DNA of 64,000 nucleotides from CAKSST01 sp045535505 (lineage in GTDB: Bacteria > Bacillota > Clostridia > Oscillospirales > Acutalibacteraceae), in assembly GCA_045535505.1 (NCBI GenBank), contig JAZSLU010000004.1, forward strand, positions 124,001-188,000, written 5' to 3'. The translations under genes and the position numbers were made by a program. Positions within the stretch are counted from its first letter, which is position 1, and each line of letters begins with the position of its first letter. This document shows, one piece after another, positions 6,394-15,537 of this stretch. Under the pieces are notes generated by a model. That model worked only from the letters and a program-made list of their open reading frames with translations. It was not told the origin of the DNA and made no database searches.

Positions 6394-7797
6394 ATGAAAC
6401 TCAATTATAAACGTGTCATTCTTGTGGGTATGGCGTTTTTTCTCATTTCTGCTTTTTGGCAGGCTTACGACGCTATCGTTCCTCTCATTTTAACAAACCA
6501 TTTTGGTTTGCCGCAGTCAGCTTCTGGCGCTATTATGTCTATCGACAATGTGTTGGCAGTGTTTATGTTGCCCGTTTTTGGCGCACTTTCAGACAAGGTT
6601 AATACAAAATTCGGCAAACGAACTCCTTTTATATTTTTTGGTACCATTGCGGCGATTATTGCATTTATCGCACTAACATTTATTGATAATTATCAACTTG
6701 CACAAGTTGTTGCGGCAGGCATTCCAAATATACGACAAGGCACATTGAGCAATGCGGCGTTTCAAGAACTTGTGCGCAAGACAACGGTAGAATTGACTAT
6801 TGCCAACCCCTTGGCAATAGTTGGATTTATAGCAACCTTGCTTGTAGCGCTTATTGCAATGGCAACCTTCCGTTCGCCCGCTGTTGCATTAATGCCTGAT
6901 GTTACTGTAAAACCCTTGCGTTCAAAAGCAAATGCTATCATAAACTTAACGGGAACGGCAGGCGGCATTTTGGTGCTGGTGCTTGGTATGGTTTTTGCAA
7001 CATCAAAAAATGCATATATGCAATACACAGGCTACATTGTTGCTGTTTGCTGCATAATGCTTGTTGGGTTTATCGTTTTTCTTTGCAGTGTTAAAGAGAA
7101 AAAATGGGCAAACGAGATGCAAGAACAAACACGCACTTTAGGTCTTGATGAACCTACAACAGAAAATGACGGCGACGGCAAAAAGCTTTCAAAAGCAGAG
7201 TTTAAATCTTTCATTTTAATTCTCGTATCGGTTGCTCTTTGGTTTATCGGATACAACTCAATAACAAGCAAATATTCTGTTTATGCAACAAATATTTTAG
7301 GTTTTGACTATAATTTTACGCTCATTATTGCGCAAGCGGCGGCAATCGTTTCTTACATACCTGTTGGTATAATTGCTACCAAAGTAGGAAGAAGAAAAAC
7401 CATTCTTGCGGGTGTTATTATGCTTGCTGCGGCTTTCTTGGGTGGATATTTTGTAACCCCCACAACTCCTGAGGTTATAATGTACCCCATTTTCATTCTT
7501 GCCGGTATGGGCTGGGCTACAATTAACGTAAACTCTTTCCCAATGATTGTTGAACTTGCTAAAAGCGGCGATGTCGGAAAATATACAGGTTATTATTATA
7601 CGGCTTCAATGTCAGCACAGATTGTTGCGCCTATTGTTTCAGGATTTATGTATGATGCGTTTGGTATGCGTCACGTTTTCTTTACTTTTGGTGCGGTTTT
7701 TGTAGCTCTTGCATTTGTAACGATGTTCTTTGTAAAACACGGTGATGCAAAGGTTGTAAATACAAAATCTGAATTAGAGCAGTTGGATGTTGATTGA
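6394..7797 (+). CDS. MFS transporter, SLC45/GPH-like
   Basis: A 467-residue polytopic carrier with about 12 membrane helices and MFS loop motifs (GALSDKVNTKFGKRTPFI between helices 2 and 3, and KVGRRKTILAG in the second half). The double use of R/K after a D in the first loop and the overall pattern resemble sugar:cation symporter-like MFS members (SLC45/GPH), so a glycoside or sugar is a reasonable guess. The region from residue 95 to 135 is an extra hydrophilic stretch between helices. The gene has its own promoter and terminator. The substrate is not determinable from sequence. Confidence 0.8.
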   Translation: MKLNYKRVILVGMAFFLISAFWQAYDAIVPLILTNHFGLPQSASGAIMSIDNVLAVFMLPVFGALSDKVNTKFGKRTPFIFFGTIAAIIAFIALTFIDNYQLAQVVAAGIPNIRQGTLSNAAFQELVRKTTVELTIANPLAIVGFIATLLVALIAMATFRSPAVALMPDVTVKPLRSKANAIINLTGTAGGILVLVLGMVFATSKNAYMQYTGYIVAVCCIMLVGFIVFLCSVKEKKWANEMQEQTRTLGLDEPTTENDGDGKKLSKAEFKSFILILVSVALWFIGYNSITSKYSVYATNILGFDYNFTLIIAQAAAIVSYIPVGIIATKVGRRKTILAGVIMLAAAFLGGYFVTPTTPEVIMYPIFILAGMGWATINVNSFPMIVELAKSGDVGKYTGYYYTASMSAQIVAPIVSGFMYDAFGMRHVFFTFGAVFVALAFVTMFFVKHGDAKVVNTKSELEQLDVD

Positions 7798-7830
7798 TTT
7801 TTGAAACTAATTAATATACTTAATGATATA

Positions 7831-7859
7831 AAAAACGGCTCGAAAAGAGCCGTTTTTTT
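7831..7859. terminator. Bidirectional terminator
   Basis: AAAAAACGGCTC / GAGCCGTTTTTT with a GAAAA-type loop. It lies between the converging MFS and thioesterase genes and has T-runs on both strands. Confidence 0.88.
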
Positions 7860-7860
7860 A

Positions 7861-8589
7861 TTATGCATATTTTAATGTTATAACCGCGGCGGTTGTGTCG
7901 TCTTGTTTAATTATACCAATCTCGCAACCGTTACCGATATCTTTTCTTTTTATGCAAAGTGTTTCGCCCTCAAAGCATTGCAAACGGTAAAGGGCATCTG
8001 CCTCGATAATATTCATTTTATCAATCTCTTTGCAAGAAAAAGCGCTCAAAACTGCACGGATGTATGCTACGTTGTTCATATGTTTACTACCGTCAATGTC
8101 AACCGAGCGCACGGTGTAGTTTGCAATAATTTCGGCATCGTCAAAGTTCTTTGATGCTCGTGCAAATGGTGTGTTGCAAACAGTTTTTTCTATATGCTCA
8201 AGGTGGGGAGGATATGCATCACTAATTCGTGCAATCCTACCTGTTTTTGTATTAAACATTGCCCATTCGTTTTTGCCTTCGCAAAGAATTGTATTATCGC
8301 TTGAAATTGTATAAAAACGCTCACACGTAATTTTTTTGGGTGCGGTAGGCCAGGTGCAAAGGGTTACGGGCTGTGTCATATAGGGACGGTCGAAAAATTT
8401 GATTTTCGTTTTGGTTATAAGCCATATGAGGTTGTGCTTTGCAAGGTCGTCTCTACCCAAATTTATACTTGCGCCGTGTTCGGTTGCAAGGTCCATAAAA
8501 AGAGCAAAAACGTCGGCAATACCAATGCGTGAGTTGTTGTCACACATACTGGACGGAATTTTAAAATCTTTGACCAATTTGTTTTCCAT
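7861..8589 (-). CDS. Acyl-ACP thioesterase
   Basis: A 242-residue double-hotdog protein of the acyl-ACP thioesterase family. It begins with the first hotdog (residues 1-130: DNNSRIGIADVFALFMDLATEHG, LIWLITKTKIKF) and carries a second hotdog with the VRSVDIDGSKHMNNVAYI motif, whose N-x-H-type residues are the family's active-site signature. It releases fatty acids from acyl carrier protein. The bacterial role is probably tuning fatty acid or lipid synthesis. It is monocistronic, with a promoter at 8619-8647 and ribosome site AAGGGATG. Confidence 0.9.
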   Translation of the reverse strand: MENKLVKDFKIPSSMCDNNSRIGIADVFALFMDLATEHGASINLGRDDLAKHNLIWLITKTKIKFFDRPYMTQPVTLCTWPTAPKKITCERFYTISSDNTILCEGKNEWAMFNTKTGRIARISDAYPPHLEHIEKTVCNTPFARASKNFDDAEIIANYTVRSVDIDGSKHMNNVAYIRAVLSAFSCKEIDKMNIIEADALYRLQCFEGETLCIKRKDIGNGCEIGIIKQDDTTAAVITLKYA

Positions 8590-8618
8590 AAAAACATCCC
8601 TTAAAAAAGAATAACTTT

Positions 8619-8647
8619 ATTTTATCATATATTTAATTTTTTTGCAA
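8619..8647 (-). promoter_or_regulatory. Promoter of the thioesterase gene
   Basis: On the minus strand TTGCAA, 17 bases, TAAAAT. Confidence 0.55.
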
Positions 8648-8676
8648 AAACTTTTATAGAATTTGACAATTTCGTG

Positions 8677-8685
8677 TGGTATAAT
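8677..8685 (+). promoter_or_regulatory. Extended -10 promoter of pepD
   Basis: TGGTATAAT is an extended -10 (TGn-TATAAT). The nearby TTGACA at 8663-8668 is only 11 bases away and cannot be its -35, so the extended element probably carries the promoter. Confidence 0.55.
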
Positions 8686-8722
8686 GCTAATGATGTTTTA
8701 AACTTAAAACAAGGAGAAGAAT

Positions 8723-10159
8723 ATGGATATAAAAGCATTAAAAAAACGAGTGTTTGAACATTTTAAAGCGATTTGTGAAATTCCTCACGGTTCGGGTAAT
8801 ATGGATAAAATTGCAGAATATTTAGTTGCTTTTGCTAATAAAAACGATTTAAAGTTTGTCAAAGACAAGGCAAATAACGTTATTATTTTTAAAGATGCAA
8901 CTAAGGGTTACGAGTTGGTTGAGCCTATAATATTGCAAGGCCATATTGATATGGTTTGCCAAAAAGAGCCTGATTGTAATATAGATTTCGAAACAGATGG
9001 TCTTAATGTTTTTGTGCAAGACGGTTTTTTATCGGCAAAAGGCACCACTTTGGGCGCTGATAACGGTATTGCGGTAAGTTATATTTTAACAATTTTAGAA
9101 AACGATGATGTTGAGCATCCCGCTATTGAAGCGGTGTTTACAACCGATGAAGAAATTGGTATGCTGGGTGCAATTTCGCTTGATACAAGCGTACTTAGAG
9201 GTAAAAAACTAATTAATCTTGATTCCGAAAAGGATGATACGATAACCGTTTCCTGCGCTGGCGGTACAGATTTTATTATGGAAATCCCCCTTCAACGAAA
9301 AATGTACAGTGGGACACAAATTGAGGTTAATCTTTGCGGTTTGCGCGGCGGTCATTCGGGTGTTGAAATCAATGCAGGAAGACAAAATGCAAACATTCTT
9401 GCAGGCAGATTTTTAAACCATATGCAATCGGTTGTAGATTTTGAACTTATTTCTATAAACGGCGGCGATAAAAACAACGCTATAACACCTGCTTGTTGTA
9501 TAAAAATTTGCACCAAGCAACCCGATAAATTTGAACTTGCGGCAAACGCTTGTCTTAATGTTATTAAGGCGGAAATTCAATCTCGTGAGCCCAACTTTGC
9601 ACCCACTGTTTCGGTTTTGGATAAAAAGCGTTTTTATTGCATTGATAAAAAGCAAAAAGACGAGATTATATTTTTGCTTGCCGTAGCGCCCTATGGCGTT
9701 GTTGAAATGAGCGCCGAAATTGATGGATTGGTTGAAACCTCATTAAATTTGGGTGTTTTAAAAACAAACGATAATGATATGTGTATTAACTTTTCGGTAA
9801 GGAGTAACAAGCAATCGGCAATGGAAGCTGTTTTGCAAAAGTTGCGGAGGCTTTCAAAGTGTGTTGCTTGCAGTGCCTACACAACAGGCTTTTATCCCCC
9901 TTGGGAATATAAAGAAAACTCTGATTTGCAGCGTGCTTATAGTGAAAGTTTTTACCAAATGTTTAAAAAAGAACCAAAGGTTGAAGCAATACATGCAGGA
10001 CTTGAATGCGGAGTATTTTGCTCAAAAATCCCCGAGCTTGAGTGTATATCAATAGGTCCCGCGCTTTATGACATTCATACAACAAAAGAAAGGCTTGATA
10101 TTGCTTCGGCTGAAAAGATTTTCGAATTGGTGTTAAACGTTATCAAAAGTCTTAAATAA
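8723..10159 (+). CDS. pepD: Aminoacyl-histidine dipeptidase (M20, PepD)
   Basis: A 478-residue M20C metallopeptidase that cleaves dipeptides such as carnosine-type Xaa-His. Metal and catalytic motifs are in order: LQGHIDMVCQ, TTLGADNGIAVSYIL, FTTDEEIGMLGA, LINLDSE, and the late IHAGLECGVF plus SIGPALYDIHTTKERLD. A dimerisation lid with GGHSGVEIN occupies the middle. The length is normal for PepD. It is single, with the OPT transporter following from its own promoter. The pairing suggests peptide uptake and breakdown as a local theme, which is inference. Confidence 0.93.
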   Translation: MDIKALKKRVFEHFKAICEIPHGSGNMDKIAEYLVAFANKNDLKFVKDKANNVIIFKDATKGYELVEPIILQGHIDMVCQKEPDCNIDFETDGLNVFVQDGFLSAKGTTLGADNGIAVSYILTILENDDVEHPAIEAVFTTDEEIGMLGAISLDTSVLRGKKLINLDSEKDDTITVSCAGGTDFIMEIPLQRKMYSGTQIEVNLCGLRGGHSGVEINAGRQNANILAGRFLNHMQSVVDFELISINGGDKNNAITPACCIKICTKQPDKFELAANACLNVIKAEIQSREPNFAPTVSVLDKKRFYCIDKKQKDEIIFLLAVAPYGVVEMSAEIDGLVETSLNLGVLKTNDNDMCINFSVRSNKQSAMEAVLQKLRRLSKCVACSAYTTGFYPPWEYKENSDLQRAYSESFYQMFKKEPKVEAIHAGLECGVFCSKIPELECISIGPALYDIHTTKERLDIASAEKIFELVLNVIKSLK

Positions 10160-10162
10160 AAG

Positions 10163-10191
10163 TTGATAAACAATTTTTGTTATGATATACT
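10163..10191 (+). promoter_or_regulatory. Promoter of the OPT-PqqD operon
   Basis: TTGATA, 17 bases, TATACT, immediately after the pepD stop. Confidence 0.7.
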
Positions 10192-10230
10192 TTAACGGTT
10201 GATTACAATAAATAATATTAGGGAGTAGTT

Positions 10231-12138
10231 ATGGAAAATAAAAATGAATTTAAGCCGTATATTCCGGCAAGCAAAATAACCCCTGAAATAACCGTTACCT
10301 CGATTATTATGGGTGTAATTCTTTCGGTTGTTTTCGGTGCGGCAAATGCTTATTTGGGACTAAGGGTTGGTATGACCGTTTCGGCATCAATTCCTGCGGC
10401 AGTTATCGCAATGGGCGTTATTAGAATAATAATGCGCAAAAATTCAATTTTGGAGAGCAACATTGTTCAAACTATCGGCTCTGCGGGTGAATCGCTTGCC
10501 GCAGGCGCAATTTTCACACTGCCTGCATTGTTCTTGTGGGCGGCAGAAGGCAAGATGGACAAGCCCAGCATTATTGAAATAACCTTGATTGCTCTTATAG
10601 GCGGTTTGCTTGGTGTGTTCTTTATGGTGCCTTTGCGCAATGCGCTTATTGTTAAAGAGCACAGTACGTTGCCTTATCCTGAAGGTACAGCCTGCGCAGA
10701 GGTTTTACTTGCAGGTGAAAAGGGTGGCGCAAATGCTTCAACCGTTTTTGCCGGTATGGGTTTTGCGGCATTATTTAAATTTATTATAGATGGTATTAAA
10801 GTGGTTTCGGGTGAGGTTTCGGGCCGCGTTAAAGGCTATGCCGGTGAAATTGGCACACAAATTTATCCCGCTGTTATGAGCGTTGGTTACATTTGCGGCG
10901 CAAGAATTTCTTCTTATATGTTTGCGGGTGGCGTTTTAAGTTGGCTTGTGCTAATTCCTTTGATTGTTCTTTTCGGTGGCGAGGCAACACTTTATCCCGG
11001 CACAACTCCCATTGGTGAACTTTTTGCCGCCGGTGGTGCAAGTGCAGTTTGGAGCACATACATCAGATATATCGGCGCGGGTGCATTGGCAGCCGGAGGC
11101 ATTATAAGTCTTATTAAATCTTTGCCTCTTATTGTTAAAACCTTTGGCGGCGCAATGAAGAGTATTTCAACAAGCGGCACAGTAGGTGATGAGCGCACAA
11201 CAAAAGATATTAATATAAAAGTTGTTATTGGTGCAGTTTTAATTCTCACTTTGCTTATATGGCTTATTCCCGCTATCCCTGTTAACCCTATTGGTGCAAT
11301 AATTATTGTTGTTTTCGGCTTCTTTTTTGCAACTGTTTCTTCACGAATGGTTGGCTTGGTTGGCAGCAGTAACAACCCTGTTTCGGGTATGTCAATCGCA
11401 ACATTGCTTATTGCAACACTCATTTTAAAATTCACAGGCAATCAGGGCGTTGCCGGTATGTGCAGTGCTATTGCAATTGGCTCAATAATCTGCATTGTTT
11501 CTGCAATTGCGGGTGATACATCGCAAGACCTTAAAACAGGATATTTGCTTGGTGCAACACCTAAAAAACAGCAAATTGGTGAAATTGTCGGCGTTGTTGC
11601 GGCGGCACTTGCTATCGGCGGGACACTTTACCTTTTGGATAAAGCTTGGGGATTTGGCACAGACGAACTTGCAGCACCTCAGGCAACCCTGATGAAACTT
11701 ATCATTGAGGGCGTTATGGGCGGCGATTTACCGTGGGGTCTTGTTTTTACAGGTGTATTTATTGCAGTTGCAGTTGAACTTATAGGAATCCCCGTATTGC
11801 CCTTTGCAATCGGTGTTTATTTGCCTGTGCAGCTTAATGCTTGCATTATGGTTGGCGGTCTTATCCGTCTGGCTCTTGATAAAATTAAGAGAAACAAAGA
11901 AGAAAAAGACGCCATTGTTAACGACGGCATTCTTTTCTGCTCAGGTATGATAGCGGGCGAAGGTCTTGTAGGTATAGCACTTGCTTTGCTTGCAGTATTT
12001 GGCATTGATAAAATTATTGATTTGTCAAAATACATTCCCGCAAATTTGTCATCAATAGGCGGTCTTGTGCTGTTTGCAATTATCATTTTGACCTTGCTTA
12101 AATTCACCTTATGGAAAAAGCGTGACAAAAAGATATGA
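10231..12138 (+). CDS. OPT-family oligopeptide/metal-chelate transporter
   Basis: A 635-residue membrane protein with some 15 hydrophobic helices. It has OPT-family signatures near the N-terminus (FGAANAYLGLRVGMTVSASIPAAVIAMG), the GSAGESLAAGAIFTLPAL stretch, LPYPEGTACAEVL, and the NNPVSGMSIATLL block. OPT carriers take up oligopeptides or metal chelates by proton symport. The last four bases overlap the start of a PqqD-like gene (ATGA). Adjacent pepD hints at peptides as cargo. The substrate is not provable from sequence. Confidence 0.92.
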   Translation: MENKNEFKPYIPASKITPEITVTSIIMGVILSVVFGAANAYLGLRVGMTVSASIPAAVIAMGVIRIIMRKNSILESNIVQTIGSAGESLAAGAIFTLPALFLWAAEGKMDKPSIIEITLIALIGGLLGVFFMVPLRNALIVKEHSTLPYPEGTACAEVLLAGEKGGANASTVFAGMGFAALFKFIIDGIKVVSGEVSGRVKGYAGEIGTQIYPAVMSVGYICGARISSYMFAGGVLSWLVLIPLIVLFGGEATLYPGTTPIGELFAAGGASAVWSTYIRYIGAGALAAGGIISLIKSLPLIVKTFGGAMKSISTSGTVGDERTTKDINIKVVIGAVLILTLLIWLIPAIPVNPIGAIIIVVFGFFFATVSSRMVGLVGSSNNPVSGMSIATLLIATLILKFTGNQGVAGMCSAIAIGSIICIVSAIAGDTSQDLKTGYLLGATPKKQQIGEIVGVVAAALAIGGTLYLLDKAWGFGTDELAAPQATLMKLIIEGVMGGDLPWGLVFTGVFIAVAVELIGIPVLPFAIGVYLPVQLNACIMVGGLIRLALDKIKRNKEEKDAIVNDGILFCSGMIAGEGLVGIALALLAVFGIDKIIDLSKYIPANLSSIGGLVLFAIIILTLLKFTLWKKRDKKI

Positions 12139-12479
12139 GAAACAAAACAAAAGACGAAAATTTTCTTGAAAAAGTTCCTCTAAGAAGAGAAGATATAACC
12201 TTTAAAAGCGATAACGACGGTATTGTTACTCTTGAAATTGAAAACAAGGGCGCATATAACCGCATTGCACAAAAGCTTTTTAAAAAGCCAAAAGTCAGTT
12301 ATATTCACCTTGATAAAATAGGCAGTCAAATATGGCTGCTTATTGATGGACAAAAAAGTATCGTCGATATTGGAACGCTGGCAAAAGAAACTATTGGTGA
12401 CGAGTTAGAGCCGCTTTATGAGCGACTTTCAAAATACTTTCAAATTCTTGCCAGTTATGGTTTTGTAAGTTATAAATAA
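12135..12479 (+). CDS. PqqD-like small protein coupled to the OPT transporter
   Basis: A 114-residue protein. Residues 45-112 match the PqqD-type winged-helix peptide-chaperone fold (LDKIGSQIWLLIDGQKSIVDIGTLAKETIGDELEPLYERLSKYFQIL, read in parts). PqqD domains present ribosomal peptides to radical-SAM maturases, but no such enzyme or precursor peptide is in the vicinity. The four-base overlap with the OPT gene indicates co-translation, so it probably works with the transporter. Whether it binds a peptide cargo is speculation. Confidence 0.75.
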   Translation: MRNKTKDENFLEKVPLRREDITFKSDNDGIVTLEIENKGAYNRIAQKLFKKPKVSYIHLDKIGSQIWLLIDGQKSIVDIGTLAKETIGDELEPLYERLSKYFQILASYGFVSYK

Positions 12480-12480
12480 A

Positions 12481-12513
12481 AAAAGGTTGCACAAAAGAGT
12501 GCAACCTTTTTTT
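12481..12513 (+). terminator. Terminator of the OPT-PqqD operon
   Basis: AAAAGGTTGCAC / GTGCAACCTTTTTTT with a short A-rich loop. Confidence 0.9.
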
Positions 12514-12517
12514 ATGC

Positions 12518-12547
12518 TTTACAAAACATATTATTATTTGATATAAT
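12518..12547 (+). promoter_or_regulatory. Promoter of the DUF554 gene
   Basis: TTTACA, 18 bases, TATAAT, about 26 bases before a GTG start. Confidence 0.55.
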
Positions 12548-12572
12548 AATTTTATGTAACAGAGGTGATTTT

Positions 12573-13250
12573 GTGATAGGAACACTGGTAAATGTTGGAT
12601 GTATTGTTGTTGGCAGTATTATAGGCGGTTTTGCAAAAAAAGCAATAAGCAAAAAACATCAAGATGTGCTTTTTTGTGCAATGGGTCTTGCCGCAACAGG
12701 CCTCGGCATTAATGCTGTTGTACAAAATATGCCAAACAGCAAATATCCTGTTTTGTTTATTGTAAGCCTTGCGCTTGGCGGTCTGATTGGCAGCCTTTTA
12801 AATTTAAATGATAGGTTTCAAAAACTTGCAGACCGATTTTCTGCAGGTCAATTAAGTAAGGGCATTTCAACAGGTGTTTTGCTCTTTTGTATCGGCACAT
12901 TGTCAATATTAGGGCCCATACAAAGCGCACTGAATGGTGTTCATACCTATCTTTTTACAAATGCCACTTTAGATTTGGTTACAAGTATGGTACTTGCTTC
13001 AACCTATGGCTTTGGCATGATAATAAGCGCAGGCGTGCTGTTTTTATGGCAAGGTTCAATTTATCTTCTTGCATTATTACTTGGTGATTTTATGTCACCC
13101 GAAATGATGAGTGAATTATCCATTGTGGGAGGCTTTTTGATTGCAAGTTCAGGCATTTCAATTTTAGGCATTAAAGATTGTAAAACAATTAATATGTTGC
13201 CATCCTTGATTATACCCATTGTATTTTGTACAATAATAAATTTGTTCTAA
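12573..13250 (+). CDS. DUF554 membrane protein (YqgA/YdfK-like)
   Basis: A 225-residue protein with about seven membrane helices and the conserved N-terminal GTLVNVGCIVVGSIIGG, then ATGLGINAV, LALGGLIGSLLN and FCIGTLSILGPIQSALNG. These are DUF554 hallmarks. It starts with GTG at 12573 behind AGAGGTGAT. The function is unknown, and a transport-like role is often suggested. The FAD-dependent gene follows 23 bases downstream without an obvious terminator, so they may form one operon. Confidence 0.88.
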   Translation: MIGTLVNVGCIVVGSIIGGFAKKAISKKHQDVLFCAMGLAATGLGINAVVQNMPNSKYPVLFIVSLALGGLIGSLLNLNDRFQKLADRFSAGQLSKGISTGVLLFCIGTLSILGPIQSALNGVHTYLFTNATLDLVTSMVLASTYGFGMIISAGVLFLWQGSIYLLALLLGDFMSPEMMSELSIVGGFLIASSGISILGIKDCKTINMLPSLIIPIVFCTIINLF

Positions 13251-13273
13251 AAAACGAGGGAGATGAGAAAATT

Positions 13274-14638
13274 ATGCGTTACGATGTTTTAATTATCGGT
13301 GCGGGACCAGGTGGAATTTTTTCGGCTTATGAGCTTATTATTAAAAATCCAAAATTAAAGGTTGCTGTTTTTGAAACAGGCAACGAACTATCAAAACGCA
13401 AATGTCCTATCGACGGCAAAAAGGTTAAATCTTGCATTGGCTGTAAGGTTTGCTCAATTATGAGCGGTTTTGGCGGTGCGGGTGCGTTCTCTGACGGAAA
13501 GTATAACATCACCAACGATTTTGGAGGTGTGCTTTATCAGCACATAGGCAAAGAGCACGCTTTAGAGCTGATGCGTTACGTTGACGACATAAATATGCAG
13601 TATGGCGGTAAGGGAACAAAGCTATATTCAACTGCAGGCACAAGGTTTAAAACCGAGTGTATGAAAAATGATTTGCATTTGCTTGACGCTTCGGTTCGCC
13701 ACTTGGGTACGGATATAAATTATATTGTTCTCCAAAACCTTTACAACTTTTTAAAGGACAAGGTTGAGTTTTTCTTTAACACTCCTGTACAGTCGGTAGA
13801 AAAGGATGCTGACGGTTATAAAATTAATTGTCAAGATGACAGTTATTTTTGCAAAGATTGTATTGTTTCTGTTGGCAGAAGCGGTAGTAAATGGGTGGAA
13901 AAAGTTTGCCGCAACCTTGATATTTCAACAAGGTCAAACCGTGTTGACATTGGTGTTCGAGTAGAACTCCCTGCTGAAATTTTTGCCCATATTACCGACG
14001 AACTTTACGAAAGTAAGATTGTTTATCGCACTCCAAAATATGAGGACAGGGTACGAACCTTTTGTATGAATCCTAAAGGTGCGGTTGTTAATGAAAACAC
14101 GAACGGTATTATTACGGTTAACGGTCACAGCTATGAAGACCCGCAAAAACAAACACAAAACACAAACTTTGCTTTGCTTGTTTCAAAGCATTTTTCGGAG
14201 CCTTTTAAAGATTCTAACGGATATGGCGAATCAATCGCAAGATTATCAAATATGTTGGGCGGCGGTGTTATTGTACAACGCTTTGGTGACTTGATACGCG
14301 GTCAGCGCTCAACACAAAGCCGCATAGACGAGTCGTTCGTTACGCCCACACTTAATGCAACACCGGGTGATTTGTCACTTGTTTTGCCCAAACGAATTCT
14401 CGATGGCATTATTGAGATGATATATGCGCTTGATAAGGTCGCCCCCGGCACAGCAAATGACGATACCTTGCTGTATGGCGTAGAGGTTAAGTTCTATAAT
14501 ATGGAGGTTGACGTTGACGATAATCTCCAAACCAAGCATAAAGGCCTATACGTCATAGGTGACGGTAGCGGAATAACACATTCGCTTTCACACGCCTCAG
14601 CAAGTGGTGTTTATGTTGCAAGAAATATATTAAAATAA
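13274..14638 (+). CDS. FAD-dependent dehydrogenase, COG2509-type
   Basis: A 454-residue flavoprotein with an N-terminal dinucleotide-binding motif (DVLIIGAGPGGIFSAYEL). A cysteine-containing stretch, CIGCKVCSIMSGFGGAGAF, is followed by SDGKYN. The FAD end motif GLYVIGDGSGITHSLSHASASG lies near the C-terminus. The pattern fits the uncharacterised COG2509 NAD(P)/FAD-dependent oxidoreductases. I prefer ATG 13274 (MRYDVLIIG) with GAGGGAGAT upstream over a longer start that overlaps the previous gene. The physiological substrate is unknown. Confidence 0.85.
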   Translation: MRYDVLIIGAGPGGIFSAYELIIKNPKLKVAVFETGNELSKRKCPIDGKKVKSCIGCKVCSIMSGFGGAGAFSDGKYNITNDFGGVLYQHIGKEHALELMRYVDDINMQYGGKGTKLYSTAGTRFKTECMKNDLHLLDASVRHLGTDINYIVLQNLYNFLKDKVEFFFNTPVQSVEKDADGYKINCQDDSYFCKDCIVSVGRSGSKWVEKVCRNLDISTRSNRVDIGVRVELPAEIFAHITDELYESKIVYRTPKYEDRVRTFCMNPKGAVVNENTNGIITVNGHSYEDPQKQTQNTNFALLVSKHFSEPFKDSNGYGESIARLSNMLGGGVIVQRFGDLIRGQRSTQSRIDESFVTPTLNATPGDLSLVLPKRILDGIIEMIYALDKVAPGTANDDTLLYGVEVKFYNMEVDVDDNLQTKHKGLYVIGDGSGITHSLSHASASGVYVARNILK

Positions 14639-14640
14639 AC

Positions 14641-14672
14641 AAAAAGCAGAGTTTTTAAACTCTGCTTTTTTT
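14641..14672. terminator. Bidirectional terminator
   Basis: AAAAAGCAGAGTTT / AAACTCTGCTTTTTTT between converging genes. Confidence 0.88.
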
Positions 14673-15465
14673 ATCTTAACTTTTCTTTAAGGCTTTTTAT
14701 AAAAGCGTTTCCACGCAGGTTAAATTTGCCTTTTTGCAAATATGTTTGCAACTGTTTTTTATGGTGACAAAGCTTTTCTTCGCACATGCCGCAACTCAAG
14801 GATAAATTTGTGTTTTCGCAAAAGCGCTCAGGGCGGCGGTGTGCCAAAACTTCCCATTTAATAAGCAATGCAAGTGCCACCAAAACCAAAGATAGAGTAT
14901 AAAAATTCTTTATAAATATCAAGGGAGTAAACATCATTGCATAATCCCAATTGTAAATTCTGCAGCTGCCACAGCATTTATTTTTCATAAACCAGGTTTG
15001 GAAAGGACAAAAGAACAATATGCAAATAATGTCACATACCGAAAATGCGAGGCTGATAAGTAACAATATACCGGTATCAATAATTTTTGTGTAATAAAGT
15101 GCGGCAATAACCGAGTTGAGACAAACCCAAGCGGTTGCAACGGCAAGAACGCCCTTTGAAGATTGCATTTGTGGTTTTTCATCATTTTTCATTGGCTTAA
15201 AGTTTTTTGCAAACTGTTTTTGGCAACCCATGCTTTCAAAGCGTGATGGGTAAAAACGAAGCACCATTTCAATAATAAACACAATCCATATAACAAAAAT
15301 TGCTGCTTTGCCATAATGTATGTCATTTATGGAAAAACTTTTGTCTAAAACACGGTTAACAATATATACAGTTGCAGCAAGAACAAAAAGCAAGCATCTA
15401 AACACAAGCTTTATGTAATGCATAACAACAATTTTTGAGGTTTTAAGTTTCTTTTTGTTTTTCAC
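14671..15465 (-). CDS. Cysteine-rich membrane protein of unknown function
   Basis: About 264 residues with a basic N-terminus and roughly five membrane helices. Two cysteine clusters are visible: CPFQTWFMKNKCCGSC in a loop after helix 4, and CGMCEEKLCHHKK in the C-terminal tail. They could bind metal or an Fe-S centre, but I recognise no family. A GTG at 15465 is taken as start (GAGG 10 bases upstream). A TTG two codons earlier is possible. It is monocistronic and transcribed from 15504-15532. Confidence 0.6.
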   Translation of the reverse strand: MKNKKKLKTSKIVVMHYIKLVFRCLLFVLAATVYIVNRVLDKSFSINDIHYGKAAIFVIWIVFIIEMVLRFYPSRFESMGCQKQFAKNFKPMKNDEKPQMQSSKGVLAVATAWVCLNSVIAALYYTKIIDTGILLLISLAFSVCDIICILFFCPFQTWFMKNKCCGSCRIYNWDYAMMFTPLIFIKNFYTLSLVLVALALLIKWEVLAHRRPERFCENTNLSLSCGMCEEKLCHHKKQLQTYLQKGKFNLRGNAFIKSLKEKLR

Positions 15466-15503
15466 AGGCAAAGTTCCTCATAAAATTTTATTTTAATAAT
15501 ACA

Positions 15504-15532
15504 ATTTTACCTTATATGAACTAAAAAAACAA
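15504..15532 (-). promoter_or_regulatory. Promoter of the cysteine-rich membrane protein gene
   Basis: On the minus strand TTGTTT, 17 bases, TAAAAT. Confidence 0.45.
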
Positions 15533-15537
15533 GAAAA

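Noticed and set aside
8663..8685. TTGACA as -35 of pepD
   Set aside because: It is only 11 bases from TATAAT. The extended -10 explains the promoter better.
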